A stretch of 27,592 nt of DNA, from assembly GCA_016550405.1 (NCBI GenBank), contig JABXGX010000163.1, positions 1 to 27,592 on the forward strand, given 5' to 3'. The notes below the pieces were generated by a model. It worked only from the letters and a program-made list of their open reading frames with translations, did no database searches and had not been told where the DNA came from. The position numbers were made by a program, and so were the translations under genes. How positions within the stretch are numbered: position 1 is the first letter of the stretch; each line of letters starts with the position of its first letter. Of the stretch, positions 1-6,500 are shown piece after piece. Source of the stretch: an archaeon. Its GTDB lineage: Archaea; Asgardarchaeota; Hermodarchaeia; Hermodarchaeales; Hermodarchaeaceae.

Positions 1-1
1 C

Positions 2-97
2 ACAATCATTGGAATTGGCATCGTCATTATCGGTATTCAACTCGGAGTTCTCGCATACTTGGTGTACCGGCGAAGACGACCGAAAGCGGTGACGTGA
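2..97 (+). CDS. C-terminal end of a membrane protein (partial)
   Basis: The second frame is open from the left edge to a TGA at 95-97 and encodes about 31 residues. They form one hydrophobic helix rich in Ile, Gly and Val, followed by a short basic tail (YRRRRPKAVT). A helix with a positively charged end just before the stop is typical of a C-terminal membrane anchor with the tail in the cytoplasm, as in many archaeal surface proteins. The rest of the gene lies outside the window, so nothing can be said about function. The alternative frames lack this composition. Confidence 0.55.
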   Translation, partial: TIIGIGIVIIGIQLGVLAYLVYRRRRPKAVT

Positions 98-297
98 AAC
101 TCTTGTATTTTCGATAGGTCGAAAACTGAGAGACAAACAAAAAGATAAAGCATACGTTATACATAAAATTAATCATTAAAATAAACAAATACCAATAAAA
201 AAATTAACCTTTTAACCATTAAACAATACATTGAAACAATTCGATTCAGCGAACGCCAATCCCCCCTCGCACCAAACCCCAGCACATCAAAATAAAC

Positions 298-321
298 GAC
301 GTGAAACAACAGTTTCGCGTC
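298..321 (-). terminator. Hairpin after the HNH gene
   Basis: A ten-base inverted repeat (GACGTGAAAC and GTTTCGCGTC, allowing one G-U pair) encloses a four-base loop. On the minus strand it begins 14 bases after the HNH stop codon and is followed by a T-rich stretch, as expected for transcript release. It could also end transcription of the partial gene arriving from the left edge. Confidence 0.5.
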
Positions 322-334
322 ATAGAACCGGAAA

Positions 335-916
335 TTAGGTTTCGTTGAGGATTTTTTTCTGTATTTTTCTTATGTGCGGACCAAGTTTTTTCATTTCTTG
401 GCTTGAAAACCAAAGACCCTTGATTGAATTACAGACATAACAGATTCTTTGAATATTATCTATTGCATATCCCTTTTCATTATCAATGCGATCAATTGCG
501 AAACCACATAGTTTCTTCTTTCCCCGTATTCTTTGGAACTCCTTTGACTCGCTCTCTGTCATTCCGCAATAAGGACAGATTCTTGAGTCAGCTTTACCGA
601 ATTTTCCATCCCATTTCCTGAACTCTTCGAATGTGATGTGAAATGGAGTACCTGACCGGTTTGATCTTCTTTCAACGGCCTGATATTGAATTTTCAATTG
701 ACGAATACCCTTGTATGCCTTTTTATGACGAATAGAAGAACAGGATTTACATTCATTGGTTAAGCCCCCATATCGGTTTCTACTCTTATGGAACTCATTT
801 TCAGGGAGTAATTTCTTACACAGATAACACCGTTTGAAACCATCAACCCCGAAGGTAAAATGCCTTTGAAGCCCTTCAGAATTATCCGCTGTTGAATCGG
901 ATTTCATCTTATTCAA
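335..916 (-). CDS. HNH-type endonuclease with N-terminal zinc ribbon
   Basis: The predicted 193-residue protein has two metal-binding regions. Residues 30-59 hold a CxxC...CxxC pair (Cys30, 33, 56, 59) with the EFHKSRNRYGGLTNECKSC pattern seen beside many phage and homing-type HNH nucleases. Residues 114-166 hold CPYCG, then DRIDNEKGY, Asn154 and CYVCNSIKG, which is the variant HNH core where DRID replaces the usual DH. Such proteins cut DNA and are often encoded by mobile elements or stand-alone homing genes. The longest frame starts at a TTG (916); an ATG three codons in (907) is equally plausible, and neither has a clear SD site. No neighbouring phage or intron genes are visible, so its mobility is unproven. 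Confidence 0.72.
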   Translation of the reverse strand: MNKMKSDSTADNSEGLQRHFTFGVDGFKRCYLCKKLLPENEFHKSRNRYGGLTNECKSCSSIRHKKAYKGIRQLKIQYQAVERRSNRSGTPFHITFEEFRKWDGKFGKADSRICPYCGMTESESKEFQRIRGKKKLCGFAIDRIDNEKGYAIDNIQRICYVCNSIKGLWFSSQEMKKLGPHIRKIQKKILNET

Positions 917-1040
917 TGTTAATTCGGATTAGCTGTTATTAACCTCAAAAAATAGTAAGAAAACTGAAAGTAGTATAATCCCAAGCAATTTCTATGTGCA
1001 AGTGGCCCTTGAAAAGAGTGTTGGGGCAGGGTTTTGTGGC

Positions 1041-1511
1041 TTATCGAGGGATCCATTTGTGTACGCGTTTCTTGTAGGCTTGGTATTCGTCGCCGAATTT
1101 TGCTTCCAGGAGTTGTTCTTCCTGTGAGGCGAGGTAGTTGTATCCGAGGATGATTGCAAGAAGGGGTATTAGAGAGAGGAGAGAGAGGGTGGTGGTCCAG
1201 AAGGCGGCGTAGAGGAGAATGGAGCCGAGATACATGGGGTGGCGGACGTGGGCATAGAGGCCCTGATCCACAACGTGAGGTTCAGTGCCTTCGAAGACGA
1301 TGTGGGACTTGGACATCAGGTAGCCGGCTACGATGAAAACGGGGAGGGCAACGAGGACATTAAGGAAGAGGGGAAAATAATAGACATAGGCTGTGAAACG
1401 GAAAATGAAGGAATCCAGGATCCAGATGATGATGAAAAAGAGCAAGAGACCGATTTGGATGGTGTGGTTGTGCGGGGCTTCCCCAGCGACGTGAGGGTGT
1501 TCGTGCGGCAT
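1041..1511 (-). CDS. Isoprenylcysteine carboxyl methyltransferase-like membrane protein
   Basis: The protein has 156 residues and four or so membrane helices (about 19-38, 48-66 and a pair in 96-126). The signature of the ICMT/phospholipid methyltransferase superfamily is present: GLYAHVRHPMYLG at residues 84-96, with the RHP cofactor motif, then EEQLLEAKFGDEYQAYKKRV near the C-terminus. Members use S-adenosylmethionine to methylate lipid or prenyl-type substrates at the membrane; the substrate here is unknown. The His-rich N-terminus (MPHEHPH) is unusual. I chose the ATG at 1511 because the TATA box near 1552 would place the transcript start near 1526, downstream of the longer GTG start at 1538. 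Confidence 0.85.
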   Translation of the reverse strand: MPHEHPHVAGEAPHNHTIQIGLLLFFIIIWILDSFIFRFTAYVYYFPLFLNVLVALPVFIVAGYLMSKSHIVFEGTEPHVVDQGLYAHVRHPMYLGSILLYAAFWTTTLSLLSLIPLLAIILGYNYLASQEEQLLEAKFGDEYQAYKKRVHKWIPR

Positions 1512-1547
1512 GAGCGTCACTTCTTGATTTAGGAACACCTAAACAAG

Positions 1548-1557
1548 ATATATAAGG
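1548..1557 (-). promoter_or_regulatory. TATA box of the methyltransferase gene
   Basis: CTTATATATC on the minus strand is a near-ideal archaeal TATA box. About 26 bases downstream the transcript should begin near 1526, giving a leader of roughly 15 bases before the ATG at 1511. This spacing decides the start codon of that gene. Confidence 0.55.
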
Positions 1558-1606
1558 TTTTACTATTAGTCGCTTACCCCAAAAACATGTGAAAGCACAG
1601 ACCGGA

Positions 1607-1888
1607 CTAATAACTTGCAGATGGGCTGGTTGAGTAGAGTAAAAGGACACCCAGGATAAACCCAAGAACAAAGAACACAATTGAGATGATGCCCCCATAC
1701 GCACTGAAGAAGGCGACAAGGCCAAGCATCATGACCATCAAGAATTCGGGAAGGAGTCGATAGTTCGCGACGATGAAGAAGGGAATTGACCAAAATGCAA
1801 TACCGAAACAAATGCCGAGGATAATAGCAGTGATCGGTCGGTTGATTTTTCGGGCAATAATTCCGAGGGCATCATTAATGGCTTGCAT
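1607..1888 (-). CDS. Small membrane protein, unknown
   Basis: This 93-residue protein has two or three hydrophobic helices (about 19-41, 48-63 and 65-86) joined by short loops. The amphipathic N-terminus (MQAINDALGIIARKINRP) suggests the first loop faces the cytoplasm. I recognise no family. The ATG at 1888 is preferred over an upstream TTG (1906): an AT-rich TATA-like element (TTAAATA) near 1928 would place the transcript start around 1902, between the two. It is one of three very small membrane proteins within 1.7 kb, all on the minus strand but each apparently with its own promoter. Confidence 0.6.
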   Translation of the reverse strand: MQAINDALGIIARKINRPITAIILGICFGIAFWSIPFFIVANYRLLPEFLMVMMLGLVAFFSAYGGIISIVFFVLGFILGVLLLYSTSPSASY

Positions 1889-2054
1889 AAGAACCACGTC
1901 TGACAATGCTTTACAGTTAGGGGTTATTTAACTGTTCATCCTATGACAACTTGTTCGGAAGCAAAGTTGCCTTGAAAACGCCCTTTAACCCTAGTACAGA
2001 GCTAATTAGAGGTATGACTTGCACACACACCACAGGGCTTTTCCAGGTTAACAA

Positions 2055-2237
2055 TCAGGCACTACTTTTTTCGGGAATATCGGTTGTCTTTTTGCAGAAG
2101 AAAGTGAATAAGAAACAGACACCAATCATGAGTGGAAGCCAAAGCCAATAACCGAAGACAATACTGAAGATGACGCCTAAGATTACTCCTAAAAGGATTG
2201 CGAGAATTACATTACGGTAACATTTCAGAATTGTCAT
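2055..2237 (-). CDS. Two-helix membrane miniprotein, unknown
   Basis: This 60-residue protein is nearly all membrane: helix 9-28, a short turn, helix 30-48, then a cytoplasmic-looking tail with CKK. A clear SD site (AAGGAGG) lies 11 bases before the ATG, so it is probably translated. It appears to share the TATA element at 2281-2290 with the divergent iron-sulfur gene. No family is recognised. Its hairpin topology resembles the other small membrane proteins nearby, but I see no convincing sequence relationship. Confidence 0.55.
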   Translation of the reverse strand: MTILKCYRNVILAILLGVILGVIFSIVFGYWLWLPLMIGVCFLFTFFCKKTTDIPEKSSA

Positions 2238-2280
2238 CGGGATTTTTGCCTCCTTGAAGGAACTTTTGAATGCTCCTATC

Positions 2281-2290
2281 TTTTATAACA
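2281..2290. promoter_or_regulatory. Shared divergent TATA element
   Basis: TTTTATAAC reads as a good TATA box in both directions. Its centre (near 2286) is 48 bases from the ATG at 2334 on the plus strand and 49 bases from the ATG at 2237 on the minus strand. Each direction would give a leader of about 22 bases, which would contain the SD site of its gene. Confidence 0.4.
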
Positions 2291-2333
2291 TTATTTCAAA
2301 TGATAGAATTGCAGGATTTTATGGTGGGATAAC

Positions 2334-3023
2334 ATGGCATCAGGATATCATACGACTAACCTTCGAGGAAAGCTTCATGAATGGGGAGCTTCAATCGTGG
2401 GGTTTGCTTCTCTCGAAGGCCTGCTCCCATACCCCTTGGATGAATTTCCTTGCGGAGTAAGTATCGGCGTCAGACTTTCCAATAGTATCGTCGAAGAGTT
2501 AATTATTGGGCCCACCAAAGCGTATGCCTACCACTATCATGCCATGAACAGGTTCCTTGATGATTTAGCGATCCAGACCATGAACTGGTGTCAAAAACAG
2601 GGGTTTCAGGCATTCCCGATACCTAGCTCACAGACTGTCAACTTCAAAGAACATCAAGGGCATTTGTCGCACAAAATGGTGGCCACACGGGCCGGATTGG
2701 GTTGGATTGGAAAGAGTGCCTTGTTGATTACTCCGAAGTTTGGTCCGCGACTTCGATTAACCTCAGTCCTAACTGACGCCCCACTGAAGACAGGAAAACC
2801 AGTTGAAGAGAGTTCATGTGGTAAATGCCGAGCTTGTGTGAAAGCGTGTCCTGTGGAAGCAATTCGAGGTCCGAATTGGTCAGTGAAACATAATCGCGCT
2901 TATCTTCTCAACGTTGATCGATGTGCAGCAAAAATTGACCAAGGAAAAGAGGAAGTGGGCGCCCCAGTATGTGGCGTATGTATCCAAGCGTGTCCAAAAG
3001 GGCTTGTGCAATCTAAAGATTAG
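2334..3023 (+). CDS. QueG-like 4Fe-4S protein
   Basis: The 229-residue protein matches the core of epoxyqueuosine reductase-like iron-sulfur proteins. Residues 119-150 (RAGLGWIGKSALLITPKFG, then RLRLTSVLTDAPL) are the family signature. Residues 162-173 (CGKCRACVKACP) and 213-221 (CGVCIQACP, with Cys197) provide eight cysteines for two 4Fe-4S clusters. QueG enzymes use cobalamin to reduce epoxyqueuosine in tRNA, but typical ones are roughly 350 residues or longer. This short form keeps only part of the N-terminal region and has no C-terminal extension, so the substrate should be left open; a small electron-transfer or reductase role is the safe reading. The ATG has an SD-like GGTGGG about six bases upstream. 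Confidence 0.8.
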   Translation: MASGYHTTNLRGKLHEWGASIVGFASLEGLLPYPLDEFPCGVSIGVRLSNSIVEELIIGPTKAYAYHYHAMNRFLDDLAIQTMNWCQKQGFQAFPIPSSQTVNFKEHQGHLSHKMVATRAGLGWIGKSALLITPKFGPRLRLTSVLTDAPLKTGKPVEESSCGKCRACVKACPVEAIRGPNWSVKHNRAYLLNVDRCAAKIDQGKEEVGAPVCGVCIQACPKGLVQSKD

Positions 3024-3067
3024 CAGATTACGATTTCATGCGGGTGCCTTGAAGAATTCTAAACATG

Positions 3068-3265
3068 CTAGTTGCTTGTAAATAATATCGCCTCAAGAGC
3101 TGATAGGTAAAGAATGCATATTAGTAACACCCAAGCAATTTCCGGAAGAATCACAGCACAGAAGATACAACTAACAGCAAGGATAATGAGTACCAGAAGG
3201 AGAAGCCGCGTGATGGCTTTATTTTCAACGTTCTTATACAATTGCACCTTTCCCGAAGTTTTCAT
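3068..3265 (-). CDS. Two-helix membrane miniprotein, unknown
   Basis: This 65-residue protein has a basic N-terminus (MKTSGKVQLYKNVENK) followed by two hydrophobic helices (about 20-40 and 42-62) with a Pro-Glu turn between them. The SD site GAGGGGTG lies a few bases before the ATG and a TATA-like ATTTTATAAT sits near 3305, which supports real expression. It is convergent with the iron-sulfur gene, with only 44 bases between them. No family is recognised. Confidence 0.6.
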   Translation of the reverse strand: MKTSGKVQLYKNVENKAITRLLLLVLIILAVSCIFCAVILPEIAWVLLICILYLSALEAILFTSN

Positions 3266-3369
3266 TTCTTGACACCCCTCATGAATGTCTAGAAAATCTG
3301 GGATTATAAAATTAAGGAAACCGAGATCTATAATGCGTTAAGGAAGCCCTTATGCGAGTCCTGTTGAGT

Positions 3370-3546
3370 TCACTTTTTTTGTTCAGCACTGTTGATAGAG
3401 GCGCTGAGCTTCACTTTGCCATCTTTTTCGTCTAGTTCGACGATAATCTGAGCTTCAACCTTTTTGGTTTGACCGGTTTGAATAGGAAGGAGCATAAGCT
3501 CGGCGATGCCATCTAATAGTGCATTGTCATCTGCTTCGGCACTCAT
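3370..3546 (-). CDS. Small soluble protein, unknown
   Basis: The ATG at 3546 has a strong SD site (GGGGTGAT) a few bases upstream and gives 58 residues: a short acidic helix (MSAEADDNALLDGIAELMLLP) followed by an alternating hydrophobic stretch (KKVEAQIIVELDEKDGKVKLSASI) that reads as a two-strand beta hairpin. The frame stays open upstream for 41 more codons, but that part spans a TATA-like GTTTAAATA near 3630 and lacks coding character, so I exclude it. There are no cysteines and no membrane segment. Function unknown. Confidence 0.6.
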   Translation of the reverse strand: MSAEADDNALLDGIAELMLLPIQTGQTKKVEAQIIVELDEKDGKVKLSASINSAEQKK

Positions 3547-3881
3547 CACATCACCCCGCTGGCGACGTTGTTGCTCATTGTGTTTGTAGCGAAATTTCCC
3601 TAAGAAGGCTGGTATTACGCTGTATTTAAACCTCAAATGATTGCGAAAGTCAAAATAAGAATGTATCAACCGCGAGAAGCTGGTTCGCAGCTTTGTATGG
3701 AGGTTTCCGCTAATCTGTCACGATTTTACGTCATTGAAGCGTAAACACACCGCTAAAGGCTTGAAATGACAAGTAGGAAACGGAAACCGGTCATCCCCCG
3801 CCTGCATTTTGGTATTACCAGCGGTTAAATTTCAGGCGCTAACTGGATTGTGTGTCAATTGATACCTAGGTGAACCTGATT
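3547..3881. other. Divergent promoter region before xerA
   Basis: No gene is supported here. The left part holds a TATA-like element for the small minus-strand gene (near 3630). The right part holds GGTTAAATTT near 3828, which could serve xerA with a start near 3853. The middle is unremarkable in composition. Confidence 0.5.
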
Positions 3882-4817
3882 ATGGGTGTTGAAGGTTTGG
3901 CTTTTCAATCTCCTCCGAATCCGATTCGTATGCTTGTGAATGAAGCGATTGATCGCTTTACGGAATTTGTGTCCATTGAACGTGGCGGAAGTCATAAGAC
4001 TTCTCGGGTATACCGCTATGATTTAGAGATGTTTTTTAAGTTCATTGGTGTGTCCCCACAACAGGTGCAATCTCATCATGTCCGGATGTTTTTAGCGCAT
4101 CTAAAAACTGAAAGAGGCTATTCGAATGCATCGCTACGACGCAAACTTGCTTGCCTGCGGTCCTTTTTCCGATTCCTCTACAACGAGGAAATCGTGCTAG
4201 CTGATCCGACCAAGGGTATTGCCACTCCGAAACTTGGACAGCGACTTCCCCGCACAATAACACCTGAAGAAATAAACCGGTTGCTTTGGGCAGCTCGGAA
4301 CGCCGAGAAGAATGCTGTACGGACTCATACGATTTTCCAAGTGCTTTACAGCACGGGAGCCCGCGTTTCAGAGCTTTGTGGCATTAACATTGAAGATATT
4401 GACTTTGCCGAAGGAACAATTCGTGTCCACGGGAAAGGGAATAAGGAACGGATCGTGTTATTAACGGTTCCAGCTATGAATGCGATTATAGAATATTTGC
4501 AGTTTCGACCTGCAGAGGGACCCCTCTTCTTGAACCGGCGAGGTCAACGTCTCTCTCCATTAACGGTGCAGCGGACAGTTCGAGATGTCGCGAAGCGAGC
4601 GGGAATCACTTCGAAGGTCACACCACACGCTCTACGGCATTCCTTTGCCACCCACATGCTAGAACGAGGAGCGGATGTACGGGTTATACAGGAACTCCTT
4701 GGCCATTCGAACCTAGCGACTACGCAGATTTACACACACGTTACTATATCCCATGAACGGGCTGTATTTCAACGTACTCACCCATTAGCTGAAACCGATC
4801 CGGAAGGAGCCTACTAA
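3882..4817 (+). CDS. xerA: XerA-type tyrosine recombinase
   Basis: The protein (311 residues) has the normal size and two-domain layout of archaeal Xer recombinases. Residues 20-110 form the N-terminal SAM-like DNA-binding domain (TSRVYRYDLEMFFKFI). The catalytic domain follows with Arg161 (STGARVSELCG), Lys185 (HGKGNKER), His249-x-x-Arg252 (HALRHSFATHML), His275 (LLGHSNLATT) and the nucleophile Tyr284. All catalytic residues are present. Such enzymes resolve chromosome dimers at dif sites; integrases of mobile elements look similar, but the compact size and lack of neighbouring element genes favour the housekeeping role. The start is the ATG at 3882, because AGGTGA at 3867-3872 is an SD site with good spacing and overlaps the alternative GTG at 3870. 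Confidence 0.9.
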   Translation: MGVEGLAFQSPPNPIRMLVNEAIDRFTEFVSIERGGSHKTSRVYRYDLEMFFKFIGVSPQQVQSHHVRMFLAHLKTERGYSNASLRRKLACLRSFFRFLYNEEIVLADPTKGIATPKLGQRLPRTITPEEINRLLWAARNAEKNAVRTHTIFQVLYSTGARVSELCGINIEDIDFAEGTIRVHGKGNKERIVLLTVPAMNAIIEYLQFRPAEGPLFLNRRGQRLSPLTVQRTVRDVAKRAGITSKVTPHALRHSFATHMLERGADVRVIQELLGHSNLATTQIYTHVTISHERAVFQRTHPLAETDPEGAY

Positions 4818-5313
4818 CCCACGCGTACTACGGAGAGCTAGAGCCGTTACGAATCTAGCTCTCCAATATTTCTTCACTCCTGCCTTAATGCTATTCGAGT
4901 TAGAAGTGTGTTCAGACCATTAGAGGTAAAAATTCTGTACAAGCCTCACCAATATAATATAACGAATTGCTAATGTTTTCGATAAAAAGAAAATAAGGGA
5001 TAATTCCAGCTTGTTTGTTTAAGAACTATTCTTTTAAACCATAATTTAATTAAAATAATGCAATATACTATAGTCTAATATAACCATATATCATAAACTA
5101 GGATATTCGACACATAGAAAAGAAGTACGGTTACGGAAAAATAAGCTATTGTTCTGGTAAAAATATAAAGCAGAAATCTAATAGAACAATTGTATAAATA
5201 AATATATGTAATATCAATACATCATATTTTTATTTCACCAAAATCCCAATAAAATCTTAGCTTTTAAGAGGACGCGATTCCCATCTACTACCAGAACCAC
5301 GTTCGTGACCGGC
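4818..5313. other. AT-rich intergenic region between xerA and the HEAT gene
   Basis: Apart from the terminator hairpin at 4832-4864, I see no gene. From about 4920 to 5260 the sequence is strongly AT-rich with many short A and T runs. A TTTTAAG element near 5265 could be the TATA box of the HEAT gene. No iterated repeat or origin-binding motif was recognised. Confidence 0.5.
4832..4864 (+). terminator. Terminator hairpin after xerA
   Basis: A perfect 11-base inverted repeat (GGAGAGCTAGA and TCTAGCTCTCC) encloses an 11-base loop, starts 14 bases after the xerA stop and is followed by an AT-rich tail (AATATTTCTTC). Location and form suit a transcript end. Confidence 0.6.
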
Positions 5314-5898
5314 ATGTCGGAAATCGTCACTATCGAGCAGCTTATTCGTACCATGAAGCGTAGCTCAGACTCAATTGAGCGAGCCCAAGCAGCCCGTGGG
5401 ATCGGACACCTTAAAGACCCAGACGCGGTAGAGGCCCTCTTGGAAACACTAGGGGATTCTGACAATGAGGTACGCCAAGCAGCCATCTGGGCGTTAGAAC
5501 AAATCCGAGACGAACACATGATCGAAAATCTAATCGATGACCTGAATCATGCCGATCCAGATGTCCGTCGTGGTGTAGCCTATGTTCTCGGCGAGATTGG
5601 TGATCGTGAAGCTGTCATTCCCCTTTGTAAGGCCTTAAAGGACGGGAACCTGTATGTACGAAAAACGGCAATCGAATCATTAGCAGCTATCGGTGATTGG
5701 AAAGCCGTCGACCCGATTATTGCCCGGCTAAACGATGATGACTTGTATGTGCGTCAAGCGGCTGCTGTGGCTTTGGGGGAAATGGGGGAGATGCGGGCTG
5801 AAGATGCGCTCCAAAAACTGCTTCAGACTGAAAAAGAGCTTATTGTGAGGCATGCCATCAAGGTTGCTTTAGCACGACTCGCTGGAGGAGACACTTGA
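5314..5898 (+). CDS. HEAT-repeat protein (PBS-lyase type)
   Basis: The 194-residue protein is a chain of about six 31-residue HEAT repeats of the phycobilisome-lyase-like type. Recurring units follow the pattern D..VR..A...LG.IGD..A...L...L, for example DPDVRRGVAYVLGEIGD and DDDLYVRQAAAVALGEMGE. Archaeal proteins of this kind act as protein-binding scaffolds rather than as lyases, and no catalytic residues are expected. The ATG at 5314 follows a GTG (5305) that would add only three residues; GTGACC just upstream may act as a weak SD site. It stands alone between two AT-rich tracts, so the context gives no partner. Confidence 0.85.
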   Translation: MSEIVTIEQLIRTMKRSSDSIERAQAARGIGHLKDPDAVEALLETLGDSDNEVRQAAIWALEQIRDEHMIENLIDDLNHADPDVRRGVAYVLGEIGDREAVIPLCKALKDGNLYVRKTAIESLAAIGDWKAVDPIIARLNDDDLYVRQAAAVALGEMGEMRAEDALQKLLQTEKELIVRHAIKVALARLAGGDT

Positions 5899-6056
5899 GT
5901 GTATTAGTAAACGACTTTGCCATTTTTCACCTCAATAGAATCTGTGAATCCTCTTATTGTAACAGAAGAGGCCTAACTCAAGCTATTTACCCACTGATCA
6001 TTGATAATTCAGTTTATTAGTTAATAGTTCACATCAATAATTAATAAAAATTGTTA

Positions 6057-6084
6057 CACCGATAATTATAATCAATTATCTAAA
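6057..6084. other. Candidate dif-like Xer recombination site
   Basis: GATAATT and AATTATC form a seven-base inverted repeat around a six-base spacer (ATAATC). If the arms are extended to the usual 11 bases, the right arm is AATTATCTAAA. From memory, the Thermococcales dif site also has 11-6-11 geometry and a right arm ending in TATCTAAA. The xerA gene lies 1.2 kb away. The surrounding tract is AT-rich, so chance is a serious alternative. Confidence 0.3.
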
Positions 6085-6425
6085 AAATACATATTTGTAT
6101 TATTATTTTCTACACACCGAAAGTATGTGATATCAATTTTAATCAGTTCAAAGGTTGAAAAAAGCGATAAACGTTTAATCAACATATAGTTTTAGTTATT
6201 CGTTCTTAGGAAAATAAGTAAGCAAAAAAATAGAGTTGTTATTTGACTAATTTTTTAATTATTTTGCATAAAGTTACGAAGAAATATTAATTAAAAATTC
6301 CTTTGAACAATATCTAAGTGTGTCAAGTAATTCTAAAATAGGTCAGAGCGCTAACACTCGTCTATTCCCAGAATGAATTGAATTTTAATTGGATACTGAC
6401 TTTGCCCAATTGACATTGACTTGAT

Positions 6426-6462
6426 AAAAACTCGGACTCAGGGAGATAAAGTCCCCCTGAGT
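6426..6462 (-). terminator. Terminator of the surface-protein operon
   Basis: ACTCAGGG (6436-6443) and CCCTGAGT (6455-6462) form a perfect eight-base stem. Read on the minus strand the stem follows the stop codon at 6501 by about 40 bases and is followed by CCGAG and then TTTTT, the classic layout of an intrinsic terminator. Confidence 0.6.
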
Positions 6463-6500
6463 TAAAGGCGATAAGAGGAGTTAGAGCCTGTAATTTCGTT

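Larger units (their letters stand above)
5899..6500. other. Long AT-rich non-coding tract
   Basis: About 600 bases without a supported gene. The left end has two nested inverted repeats that may fold the 3' end of the HEAT transcript: CCTCTT at 5950 with AAGAGG at 5966, and CTTGAGT near 5894 with ACTCAAG near 5976. The centre is strongly AT-rich and includes the dif-like element at 6057-6084. The right end contains the terminator of the minus-strand genes (6436-6462). Confidence 0.5.

Noticed and set aside
1239..1532. Open frame of 97 codons on the plus strand
   Set aside because: It is antisense to the methyltransferase gene, has a biased composition mirroring it (Glu/Asp/Gly-rich) and lacks an SD site.
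3547..3669. Upstream 41 codons of the small soluble protein frame
   Set aside because: They span a TATA-like element and precede a strong SD site at the ATG 3546.
4832..4864. The 11-base inverted repeat as a dif site
   Set aside because: The loop is 11 bases instead of six, the arms are GC-rich with no dif likeness, and its place directly after xerA suits a terminator.
5235..5519. Minus-strand frame of 94 codons
   Set aside because: It is antisense to the start of the HEAT-repeat gene and Ser/Arg-rich as shadows often are.
4900..6350. Replication origin in the AT-rich tracts around the HEAT gene
   Set aside because: No Orc1/Cdc6 gene and no repeated origin-recognition motif were found; AT-richness alone is not enough.
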